64,000 nucleotides of DNA from Moringa oleifera (Eukaryota; Streptophyta; Magnoliopsida; Brassicales; Moringaceae): contig JAJFZO010000087.1 in the NCBI GenBank assembly GCA_021397835.1, forward strand, positions 3,100,001 to 3,164,000. Reading direction: 5' to 3'. The notes below the pieces were generated by a model. That model made no database searches and had not been told where the DNA came from. It saw only the letters and a program-made list of their open reading frames with translations. Numbering within the stretch: position 1 is the stretch's first letter; each line of letters opens with the position of its first letter. Position numbers and translations under genes: made by a program. Shown piece by piece: positions 11,501 to 22,406 of the stretch.

Positions 11501-14500
11501 GCCGCAGGTATTGGACATGCGTTGCTGATGTCATTCTGTCCAGAGAATCCAGTTATAACTGTCACTAAATCATTCCTTGACAAGAATAGGGATGCTTGGG
11601 GAGCACTAAACCTGTCTCAAAATTTCTGTTTGCCCCCTTTAAATGATGAGGTCTTACGGAAGGCTGTTTTTGCTGACAAAAACGAGCCATTTTCAGGATT
11701 TAGTGGAACAAACTATAGATTTGGTTTCCAGTTTGGTGAATCTGAATATCTTCGTTCGCAGGATGATACAAACTTGTTAGAAACTTTATTTCCCTTTCCC
11801 ACTGTTCTTCCTTCTTCCCAGGTACTGCTAGATTGCTAATTCTATGAGCAGTTCTGTAGCTGCAACATCTACAACATTCTCTTGGGAGTATTCGTGAAAC
11901 TTATCTGCAATTTTGAAACAGGATGACCTCCATATGTCAGAGCTCTTACCTTTCCAGAAAAATAGCTCTCTTATATCAAGAATTCTTCGCTGGATTCAAA
12001 GTGTTGAATTGAGAACTACTCCACTTCCTGTTGTTACCATGCAGGAATGCCTTACTGTCTACATAAGGAAGCAGGTAATTTTTTAAAATCTTTACATAGA
12101 ATGTTTCTTGTTACCAAGGAATTTTCATATATTCTAAAACTCAACTTCTACATGACATAGGTGGACTATGTTGGCAGAGTTATATTGTCGAAGTTAATGA
12201 ATGACTGGAGATTGATGGATGAGCTGGCAGTGTTGCGTGCCATATACCTGTTAGGCTCAGGTATGTCCTGAACTAGAGTTTATGGTTTATATTTTTGCTA
12301 GACATCTCAGCTTTCTCTGACAATTTTCTATACCTGGTTATCTTCAGGTGATTTGCTGCAGCACTTTTTGGCTGTGATTTTTAATAAGCTGGATAAGGGG
12401 GAAACCTGGGATGATGATTTTGAGTTGAATACTGTATTACAGGTGGAGTGAATTCTACAAAGCCTTAGCCCTTCTTGAGTCATTTTGTGATATGATGATG
12501 TTCTGTTTTTGACAACAATGGCAAAGTGGTTGTTACATTTGGTTTGCATGAAATCATTTGCAAGCATCTACTTCAAGTTAATCTGATTGCTCTTGCCATA
12601 ATATATGGTAGTAATGATACGGGCTTGTTGACTACAGGAGTCTATCAGAAACTCTGCTGATAGCATGTTGTTGAGTGCTCCAGATTCACTGGTGGTATCC
12701 ATCATCAAAGGCCATGATTTAGACAGTGACAATCAACCTAGTACAATTCCTGTGTCTTTGACTACTCAAAGAAGTCGCATGTGCAACTTTGGAATTGATG
12801 GCCTTGATTTACTAAAGTTTACATACAAGGTCTACAATAAGCCAAGTAGTTTAGTTTCTTGTTTTCATATCCCTTTCTTTATGAGTGTTTCAATTGTGTG
12901 TACATACTGAATGTGACAGGTTCCTTGGCCACTTGAACTTATTGCTAATTCGGAGGCAATTAAGAAGTATAACCAGGTAATTTTTCCAGTTTGGATGTTT
13001 CCAGAGAATTATTATATATTTTTTTCCCCTCATTCTTTAATTATCCTGTGTGTAACTGTAGGTGATGGGATTCTTATTGAAGGTCAAGCGTGCAAAATTT
13101 GTACTTGATAAGGCTCGGCGGTGGATGTGGAAGGTTGTCCTTTCCTTTTCTCTTTTTCTTTCTTTTGAATGCTTGTCAAACAAGTAACTATAGATTCTTT
13201 TATCTGGATTTTTTGTGTTGTCATACAGGGGATGGAAATGCAATTTTGAGAAACTTTTTCCTTTCTTTTTTGTTTTTTGTTCCGGGGTTGGGGGAAGGGG
13301 GGGTGGTGTGTTGGATTTAGTAGAACCCAAGAAGTGTACAAGAAAAGTTTCTTATGACCTGTCATCACAATACGATTATTTCTTTAATTTAGATTTTATC
13401 CCTTTTTTTTTTTTCCCATTGCTAGGGTAGAGGCACTGCAACAACCAATTGCAAACGCCACTGGTTAGTGGAGCAGAAACTCCTCCATTTTGTGGATGCT
13501 TTTCATCAATATGTGATGGACAGAGTAAGATTTTATCAGCTGCTAATATGAACATCTTTAGAAGTTACAATTTATTTTTTCAGTGTTCTACAGTGAATTG
13601 TCTGAGTGGCATATGCTTTTTTGTGCATCTATTTGTCATGCAGTAGTTTTGTCAACCAGATTTTGCCGTTTTCTCATTGCGCAATATGTACCTGTCTACT
13701 TGTTGACCTGTAACGTTTGATATTCCCGAACGTTGTTCATGATTTTGAATGTCCTGCTATTTGTTTGTGCCATCCCCTAACTCTTTTATGATTTGAGCTA
13801 TATAGAGTATACACACTTTTTAAGTTAGTGCACGCTTCACTCAGCTTTGGGGTATGACCAATAAGATTGCTTCATATTTTCGCACCAGTTGGATTGATTC
13901 TGTAGCATCAGAGACCTCTACAATTTTTTACTGGATTCAATGTATGTACCTATTATATCCTGTGAAGGTTGATCCAAATCAGATGATTGATAGTTCCTTC
14001 TGTAAGGCTGTTCTCCTGTCATTTCCACTTTTTAGAGTGGGCTGTGCAAGCCAGTGTCCCTATTGGTTCTTGAGCAATTAACTGGAAAGTCTTACTTGCT
14101 ACTGCAAATAGGTGGGCCTGTCCTGTGGAATATGAGCTAGCACTAATCTTTTCTGCTCAAAAAGAGGGTAGAGAGAGAATTTGATGCCATACAAAGTTTA
14201 CTGGATATCTCTGGCCATAGATCTTAACATGAAAAGAAAGGCTTAAAAGGATAAAAGGATGTATGCCTTTTTTTTGTTGCCTTCCTTTAATTGTTAGTCT
14301 TGCAAAGTGATCTTAGAGTATAAACTAGAGAGTCTGATAACGTGCTACTTTTTTGGTGGGCCCTATTGGATCAAACTTATAATTGTATTTTGTTTGTTGA
14401 TATGATTGATGACTTTTTCATGGCATGGTAGTCACCACTCTGCATCATTATAAAAGTTTTCACTGAACTATATAATATCAAAAATTATCCACTATAACCT

Positions 14501-15581
14501 TTCTTAATAGACTTTCTGGAGTCTGCAGGGGTTGGATTTTTCTACAGAAACTTTTGTTCTATTTTACTTGGTGAATTAAAATTAGATTTCATTTACTGCT
14601 ACATAGAGAGGGATTAAACTCAAAAGAAATCAAGTCTAGAAATTGAGAGCTTTAGTCCAAAACCAGTCAGTCACACTAAACACCAACATTTTCTGGGTCA
14701 TCAAATTGGAGATGGATGAACAAGGCACCTACTTTTCAGCTTTGGAGGTGCCCTTGCCACTGGATTTCCTAACCCTAAGACTCTTTTTCCTAATCAAAGA
14801 AGCCAATAACAAGCAATGTGGGGCATTATACCTGGTGTAGTGCATTGAAGTGAAAAACATGAGCTCATTGGATTTCTGACAAGGATTTGATAAGCAGGTG
14901 TATCATACTGCATGGCGTGAACTCTGCGAAGGCATGGCAACGGCTGGATCTCTGGATGAGGTCATAGAAGTGCATGAGGCCTACTTATTATCAATCCAGA
15001 GGCAATGCTTTGTTGTTCCAGATAAGCTGGTTGGTGATCATCATCCTTTGTTTTGAATTTTTGTGATTCACTCCAATGCCTGGCTCAACTTTTTAGCCAG
15101 ACATGGTTCTGTAGCTTGACAAACTAAGGAATAATGATCTTTTCTTGTTCAGTGGGCTCTGATTGCAAGCCGTATCAACAGCATCCTTGGATTAGCTTTG
15201 GACTTTTATTCTATACAGCAGACTTTAAGTAGTGGTGGAGCAGTTTCTGCGATCAAAGCCAGATGTGAAATGGAAGTGGACCGGATCGAGAAACAGTTCG
15301 ATGATTGTGTAGCTTTCCTCCTCAGAGTAGCCTTCTAAACCGTCTCTGTTTCTTTCACTTTTTCTGTTCATACATTGGATTTCTGATGATAAGGTGTCTT
15401 GATCTTGCAGGTACTATCCTTCAAGCTCAACGTGGGACATTTTCCTCATTTGGCCGATTTAGTTACTCGAATTAATTACAACTACTTCTACATGTCTGAC
15501 AGTGGAAACTTGATGACAGGCCCAGGCTCTGAAACTGCAGCTTCAAGACTAGGGAAGACCTTCACTGGTCGAACAGACTGA
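8446..15581 (+). CDS. GCP5: Gamma-tubulin complex component 5-like (Spc97/Spc98 family)
   Basis: Structural subunit of the gamma-tubulin ring complex that templates microtubules. Exons: 8446-8467, 8994-9112, 9211-9471, 9577-9674, 9966-10128, 10233-10343, 10778-11821, 11922-12074, 12161-12260, 12348-12442, 12638-12829, 12920-12976, 13062-13133, 13426-13524, 14898-15029, 15153-15326, 15411-15581; 1020 aa. The N-terminal half matches the GRIP1 region (YVTHLSCTSLHVLVNQFIYA, GAECLLQIVHG, YIEGLDSWLFEG). LPPLNDEVLRKAVF in exon 7 and the C-terminal GRIP2 region (RLMDELAVLRAIYLLGSGD, FGIDGLDLLKFTYKVPWPL, NYNYFYMSD) are Spc97/98 hallmarks. Length and the LPPLND motif favour GCP5 over GCP2, 3, 4 or 6. 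Oddities: the intron after exon 3 has a GC donor, exon 2 has a CAGCAG double acceptor, and intron 14 is 1373 bp. The start is the only ATG in exon 1 that splices in phase. Confidence 0.88.
8471..8504 (+). repeat. (AT)17 microsatellite at a splice donor
   Basis: The AT run begins at intron position +4, directly after the donor G-T-A at 8468-8470 of GCP5 intron 1. Length changes here would alter sequence next to the donor. Confidence 0.9.
9472..9576 (+). other. GC-AG intron of GCP5 (intron 3)
   Basis: The 105-nt intron starts AAG|GCAAGC and ends GGGCAG|AGG. The reading frame runs through it without a stop, because 105 is a multiple of three. Family alignment (SAWLK joined to RLRNIALKEE) supports removal. 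The GCAAGC donor is the usual strong form for GC-AG introns. Retention would add 35 residues in frame. Confidence 0.75.
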
Positions 15582-16438
15582 AAGTTACCCATTTTATGTT
15601 TATGTGAATATGTGTAGTAAGGCATGTAATACTCTTTGTGTAGTGTCTCACACAGCAAATGACTTACAACCTTCGAGTTTGCCAATAGGACATGATGGAT
15701 TTTGCTCACTAAGGGCTTCCCATGGATGATTGGAATTTTGATAATGGAGAAATGAGAAGATAAGAGGGTGTTGGTGAAGAGAAGTTTCCTTTTTTGCCCC
15801 TCCTAAATTCTTTTTGCTGCATGAAGTGAAATACTGTGAGTAGGTCATTTCCTACATGATATCATGAGAAAGTGCAGGTGATAAGTTTGCTTTGAGGAGA
15901 AATCAGTGGTTCTAATTTTCCTTCTCTTGGATTTAAAAATGGAAATTTTTGTGCGACATAAAGAAGGCAAACAACTAGATTTTGTGACTTTCAGCTTGTC
16001 CTTAATTCAATAGAAGAAAGGATCTTCCAGTTAGTCACAGGGGATTATCACTGTAATTTACAACAAATATATATCATGAAGGATGGTTCAGAAAATAATA
16101 AACAAAGTAGAGCTTGAAATGTACATAGAATATATCAAGAATCATCAGCCCAACATATCACCAATCAAATTTACAAAACAGTGAAAAATAAGCATACAGA
16201 GAAGAGATGGAATATGCAAACCACGCTGCAGGATCAATGTTCAGTGGAAATGTCTACCCAGTAGATTCCAGCCTTTTCTATAATAATCATCTCAATTAAC
16301 TCACCACTCAATATGTTCTTTGAGAAAGAAGAATATAATCATACAAAGACAATAATGCTACAACATTGAAGTACACTGCATTCTAGCATGTTAGTGACAC
16401 CACATTACAACACGTCAGTTATATCACATTCCAGCAGA
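15582..16438. other. Convergent 3' intergenic region
   Basis: 857 bp lie between the stop of GCP5 (+) and the stop of AUG1 (-), so both 3' UTRs and polyadenylation sites fall here. ORFs of 60-73 codons on the minus strand have no motif. I see no RNA gene or transposon. Confidence 0.6.
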
Positions 16439-19400
16439 TTAGTCGGAAGTGGCAAGAGCAGAATGCAATACATCTTCCAGATATTTCTCAGCAGCGGCAT
16501 ACTGCCTTTTCTTGTCCTCTATTGCCAACGCAGCCAAGGCTTTATCCTGCAGAATTGAAGGATTGAAAAATTAATCCAAGCTAATAATGAGTGGGCAGAA
16601 GTACTTAAAATTTTCAAATAAAAACAAACATACAATCCTTATAATGTAAAAATCATAGAAACTCCTTGTTCCCCCCCACCCCCAACAAGAAAACACCCCC
16701 AAAAAAAAAATAAAACACACCAAAAATAAACATCATTTTGGTGTTAAAAGAGTATCATTTTAAAATAATCTTACATCAAATCTTTTTCATCTTCAACTCA
16801 TTACACCAAATTGTTGCAACTAACATTTTTAATAATATTTTCTAATAACTATCATTAAATCTACAACATAAATTAAATTATATATTAAATATTAATCTTG
16901 TTTTAAAGCTCTTAATGAGATACGTTTAATAATGTAAGTTTTCATAATGATATAATTTATATTTAATCATAACAAAAGTAAAAAATAAAAGAATATGGTG
17001 TTGCACTGTTTACACCATCATTTTGGTGTTTTTGAAATAAGCAATACATCGCTTCATTGGAGAAAAATTTTTACTTTTTCAACACTATTTAGGTGTTATA
17101 GTGTCTCTTAGAGATGCTTTAAGAGCATCTCCAATGATGCACTAAATCATTGGTGTCAACTCAACTCTAATGAAGCACCATATTACCTATCCCAAGAACA
17201 CCATTTTAGTGTTGTGAACAGTACAACGCACGAATGAAGCACCATGTTACTTATCCCAAGAACACCATTTTAGTGTTATGAACAGTATAACACTACAGGT
17301 GTTGTACTGTTCACAACACCAAATCTTTCTTTTCTTTTCATTATAACCAAATAATTAAATATATAACTATATTAGTATGAAAAAATTACATTATTAAATA
17401 TAATTCACTAAGAACTTTAAAACAAGATCAATATTCAATATATAATTTCATTTTTTTGTAAACTTTATTTACTATTATAGATATTATTTAATGATAATTA
17501 TTATAAAATATTATTAAAAAAATACTGATTGCACTGATTTAGTGTAATGAATTAGAGATGAAAAAAATTTGATATTAGAATATTTTTAAAAAATACTTTT
17601 TTAATACCAAATGATGTAAATTTTGGTGTTGAAGGTTGAAGATGCTTTAACAGTATCTCAAACCCTTTGCACTATATTTAACACCATTTTGGTGTAAAGA
17701 AAGCATATTTTAGAATATTTTAACATCAAATTTTTTCATCTCCAACCCATTCACTAAATTAGTGTAATCAATATTTTTTAAATTATATTTTATAATAATT
17801 ATTAACAAATAATAACTATAATATTAATTTATTTATTTAAAATAAAAATAATTTATTTTATTTAATTTATCAATTATAAAAAAATAAATATAATTTTAGT
17901 TAATCATATTTTAAATAATGGTTCTAAGGTTAGTTTGTCATTGTTGGAGTGGTTTAGTTTTAACCAATATTGTATTTTGAATCTATGTTGTAATCTTTAA
18001 TATATTGTTATGTTTATTTTCGGTTTTAATTGGAGTGAATTTTAATTTTATTATATTTATTCAGAATTTATATTATTTTCATAAAAATATTTACCTAATT
18101 AATAATTTTTTTACATAAAATTTAAAATTAAATTAGATTATATATTAAATATTGGTCTCGCTTTGAAGCTCTTGATGAGATTTTTTGAAAAATATAATTT
18201 TTTATAATAATATAATGTATATATTTAATTATTTACAAAAAAATTTAAATTTGTTAAAAATTAAAAAAGTAATTAATATAAAAAAATTTTAAAAAATCAA
18301 AGCAAAAACAAATAGTACTTTTGATGTGACAAATAATAACATACCAAATTTGATGTATTCATCACACCATTTTAATGCTCTTGAGAGGTGTGAAATGGTG
18401 TCGCATTAGGTCATTTTAACATCATTGTTGCATTATTTTGATGTTTTAGTGCATCCTTGGAGATGTTAAGGCATCTCCAATGATGCACTAAAATCTCAAA
18501 ATAATGTAAAATTTGATGTTGAAATAGCTCCAACTAGACATCATTTCACATTTTTCAAGAGCATCAAAATTGTGTGATTACTATACATTACACCAAAGTA
18601 CAATTTTTTTATTATATTGATTACCTTTTTCAACTTTTAACTAATTTAAATTTTTAATAAATAATTAAATATATATATATACATTATTATAAAAATTACA
18701 TTATTGAAAATATCTCAACAAGAGCTTCAAATCAAGATCAACATTAATATATAATTTAATTAATTTAGATTATTATTAATTAGACATTTGATTAATATTA
18801 AAAATGTATAGAATATTAAAATTTTTATATAAAAAATATATTAAAAAATTGATAGGAGATAAAATTATTTGATGAAAAAATTAATTCTAAAAATCAAGTT
18901 AATAAAAATTAGGCTGATAAATATTTGATTTTAAAAAAATATTTCAAAAATGTGGTTAACTAAAAAAACATTTATTTTTCTATAATAAATTAATTGAAAA
19001 ATTAAGTCAAATTAATTATTTTGTTATCTATTATAAATATTATTTATTGATAATTATTGCAAAATATAATTAAAAAAAGATTGATTACACCAATTTAATG
19101 TAAAAAAGTTGGAGATGAAAAAAATTTAGTGTTAGAATATTGTAAAAAGATTTTTTTTAACACTAAAATTATGTTAATATAATGTAAAGGGTGGGAGATG
19201 CTCTAAGAAGCCTAACACATGAGTGTGCAGTGTTTGATAGAACACAGAATTACCGGAGGCAAGTCCTGGTAGCTCCTCAAAGTATCCAGGATAGGCTTTG
19301 TCTTTTTCTCCAAGTCCTTCCTGTGCTCAGCCATTTCAACCAGCACACCATGGCTAATCTCAGGGGTGTAGCCCACCCTGTTGAGTAATGCCTGTTCCAA

Positions 19401-21523
19401 AAAGTTTTTTCAACACAGAACAACTTAAAATGGCTATAGGCAATAATGCAGCTAACTAATATCTTGCAAAAGAATATACAATAAATTTACTTGAGAAAAT
19501 GTATCCTTGCAACTATATCTGCACTGTTAATATCATGAATATTACTGTAGATAAATGACATGACACATAGGTTCCATTTACAACCTTTACCTCCTTTTGC
19601 TAAAGGAGATTGTTCATGCAATTATGTGCTCTGTGATAAATGCTACCAACAACTTGAACAGCACCACTTCAGTCAGAATGATATAGAAAGATGAGAACCT
19701 AGTCTAAGGAACACAGTCATTCTCACCAGAAAATGCATTGGTACTATAGGATAGAAACTGGTAACAAGCAGATTGAATGATATAAGCTCCCAAGCACACA
19801 GGATTAGAAAATATGCACAATGCTTCCATCACCTGAAGGTAAAAATTATCAGAAACTAGGAAGATGTTTTATTTAAAATGACACAAACTCTCTGAAGTTG
19901 ACCCTAGTATCATCATTTGCCATGTTAAGAAACGTAAAATTTCTTATCAACAATGCAACTGCTTTGTGACACATCCTTAAGGAATAAATCTTTCCAAAAA
20001 CTTCCCCAAAGTTTATCTCTTGGACATCATAATAACTCAAGAGATCCTGGCTCTCTGGCTTATCCATGAGCCCACATACATTAACTTCAAAATGCAAAGT
20101 CTACATTAACCAACTCCATGTCAAGCAATTTCAATATGGCTGCAGTGTTTTCCAGCAATCTACTTATGATCCCCGACCTTTCCATTGACCTTGACAACCT
20201 CATGTCTATAATTCACTTTCCACCAACTACTTTTCCAGATAGGTAAGCAACTATAAACAATAATCCACCATGACACTTATCTCTACATGAATTGTCCTTT
20301 AATATATAAATACTTTTGTGCAAAGGTGTCTGAATTTAGGTACATATCAATCAAAACTGTCACTTCTTCTATAGGCACGTGAATGGTGCTTCAATGGAGG
20401 TATAAACATGCTTTTGCCCTATGCTTCTAATAGCTGGGCATTTCTATGGTTATTCCTATAACTTAATTTACCAAATCAATGATAAACCAACCTTATAATT
20501 GTTATATTGCTGCAAATACTGACGCTCTTTTGATGACATGACAGCCAAATTTGTCTTCCAATTTTCCATCTGAGCCTCACAAGGAGCTACATCGTCTTCT
20601 AGCTGTGCAAGTGTTCTGCAAAAGGATATACGAACCAGAAAAGAAAATCAGCCGCTTTCAAAAAATAAGATTTTTCTTTTAAAATACCCACATATAGATT
20701 CAGATTATAATTAGGATCTTCCCTACAAACAGAACTAGAATTTTATTTCTATTCTGAAACTTACCTTTTCAAATAGGTCAGCCTTGCTATTGCTTTCCGG
20801 GTGTAATCAAGAAGAATTTTGGACTCTTTGTGTACTTTAGCTCTCTTCTCTTCCACTCCAGTCTTCCTTAGTGAAATATCGCCCATTGCTACAAGAAAAC
20901 TAAAGACATCCCCACTAGTTCAGCCTTAGAGTTGAAGTTAAAGAAATCCAAAAAGAAAGGAACATCAGAGATGAGAAACAACTTACCTACTCAGTTCTGT
21001 GTCTCTTATATTCAACAAATTTGCTACATTTGCAAGAACTCGCGCCGAGGAAACCACATTTGAAGACAAACTCTCTTGCGCTAATCCCACATTCTCCAAT
21101 ATCTCTCTAATCCTAGCAGCTACAGTAACAAAAGAAAATTTTAACATACATACCTTCACTAAAGAAGGCAATGAAAAGAGATACATGGAAATTCACGATA
21201 GTAATTATTAAAAACACGAAACTAATAGAGCATACACAAAAATGCAAACTATGTTAAGAACCTTGTGCGCGGTACTCGGCAGCTTTCTGGCGGAAATCAT
21301 TGGCGAGAATGTTAGAAGCTTGAGTCTTGGCCTGGGAGACGGTGGCTAGGTTGTGCAGATGCGCAATGCTCCGAGGAGTGTACTCGAAATCTGGAACATC
21401 TTTGCCGGCCACATCAAACTGAGAGGTCAGCCATGCCTTGGCTTCCGAAAACCGAGCCGCATCGGAGCCGCCCTTTGCTTCCCCCGCCGATGAATCACCG
21501 ACTCCAGAGATCTTGTCGCTCAT
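16439..21523 (-). CDS. AUG1: AUGMIN subunit 1 (HAUS1-like)
   Basis: Subunit of the eight-member augmin complex, which binds existing microtubules and recruits gamma-tubulin complexes for branched nucleation in spindle, phragmoplast and cortical arrays. Exons in coding order: 21523-21262, 21119-20987, 20899-20765, 20615-20492, 19391-19254, 16546-16439; 299 aa, GT-AG borders and phases consistent. Family motifs: SDAARFSEAKAWLTSQFD near the N-terminus, IAHLHNLATVSQAKTQAS, NVANLLNIRDTELSSFL, QLEDDVAPCEAQMENWKTNL, LLNRVGYTPEISHGVLVEM, and a C-terminal KALAALAIEDKKRQYAAAEK segment. The protein is mostly heptad-rich helix, as expected for this coiled-coil family, and its length matches plant AUG1. 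The 2.7-kb last intron holds a cluster of MITE-like repeats. Confidence 0.93.
17112..17130. repeat. Palindromic joint between two MITE units
   Basis: Seven-base arms AGATGCT and AGCATCT around TTAAG form a perfect inverted repeat. It is the end of one element abutting the start of the next. Confidence 0.8.
17169..17293 (+). repeat. 64-bp tandem duplication inside a MITE
   Basis: The block starting AATGAAGCACCAT at 17169 recurs at 17233 with a few substitutions. Both copies hold AAGAACACCATTTTAGTGTT and the ACAGTA region. Confidence 0.85.
17209..17319. repeat. 19-bp perfect inverted repeat (stem-loop)
   Basis: GTGTTGTGAACAGTACAAC at 17209-17227 is the exact reverse complement of 17301-17319. 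The hairpin lies within the MITE cluster and on the AUG1 primary transcript. Confidence 0.85.
18346..18600. repeat. Large imperfect palindrome at a MITE joint
   Basis: Centred near 18468 on TTGGAGATGTTAAGGCATCTCCAA split across the joint. The arms extend about 120 bp: the right arm of one element is the imperfect reverse complement of the left arm of the next, including GATGCACTAAAA and ATGCTCTTGA blocks. Confidence 0.7.
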
Positions 21524-22406
21524 ACTATTGCTTCCTACTATCTTGATCGATGATTTTGAAATTTGAAAGAAACAACAAACCTATCAGCCCCATTAATGGA
21601 TCACGGAAGGCATTTGGTGTCGTGCCTGTTCAAGTTGTTGGGCAGCTTAGTGGGGCTCTCTCTTTATTTAAACTACCTTAAAACCTTGGCAATTTAACAT
21701 AAAGAATTTAAGAATTTCGGTGAAAGTTACATAAAATTATATTCTTTAAATTTTCTTCTCAATCAAATTTTATTAAATAAAATTTTTATTTATTACTTTA
21801 ATTTAAATTTAAATTTAAATAAATTCTTTTACTTTATTTATTATTTATTATTAAAAATTAAATAAAAATTAAATAAAAATTATTTTTATAATTTTTTTAA
21901 AAAATTTAACAATATAAATTTCAAATATATATATATATATTTTCAATATAAAAATTTTCAGAACTTTTTATAATAATAATCAAAATTTCTATTTTAAATA
22001 TTTTTAAATTTTTCAATAAAACTTAATTTAATTAAAATCAATAATTTTTTTTAAATATAAAATTTTAATTAATAATTTAAAATAAATATCAAAATTTTAT
22101 AAAACTTTTATCAGAAAATTAATACAAATATTCCATATCCAATTTTTTGCTTTTTAATATTTATCATTAAATTTTTTAGGCCTGCAGACCCATGATTCAA
22201 ATACATTAATTTCAACAGTTCCCTCTACATTTTTCATAGTCCATTTTGGTTCACTAAGACTGGTAAAAGAACCAACAAAGATCACAGCTAAACCCCAACG
22301 GTTTCATAAAGCATGTATAGATGTCATAATACAAAACACAGATTAGTATCGAACTGAGACAAGGAATTTCCATTGCAAGACGCAACACTCAACTGCCCCA
22401 GAAGCA
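21524..22406. other. AUG1 promoter and NRPE5 3' flank
   Basis: Both flanking genes are on the minus strand, so 21524 onward is the AUG1 leader and promoter, and the part before 22406 is the NRPE5 3' UTR. Positions 21690-22140 are very AT-rich, with a short AT run near 21927-21940. I see nothing else. Confidence 0.5.

Larger units (their letters stand above)
16720..19207. mobile_element. Cluster of related MITE-like elements in AUG1 intron 5
   Basis: At least four non-coding elements of one family lie end to end: about 16720-17117, 17121-17655, 17653-18468 and 18471-19207. Ends read GAGCATCTCCAATG or degenerate forms, and their reverse complements (GGAGATGCTTTAA, GGGAGATGCTCTAAG) close each unit with TTAA/TAA-like joints. 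Such ends with a TWA target are typical of PIF/Harbinger (Tourist-like) MITEs; that assignment is an inference. Subterminal blocks such as CACCATTTTGGTG recur in several units. No transposase ORF is present. Outer limits are approximate. Confidence 0.65.
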
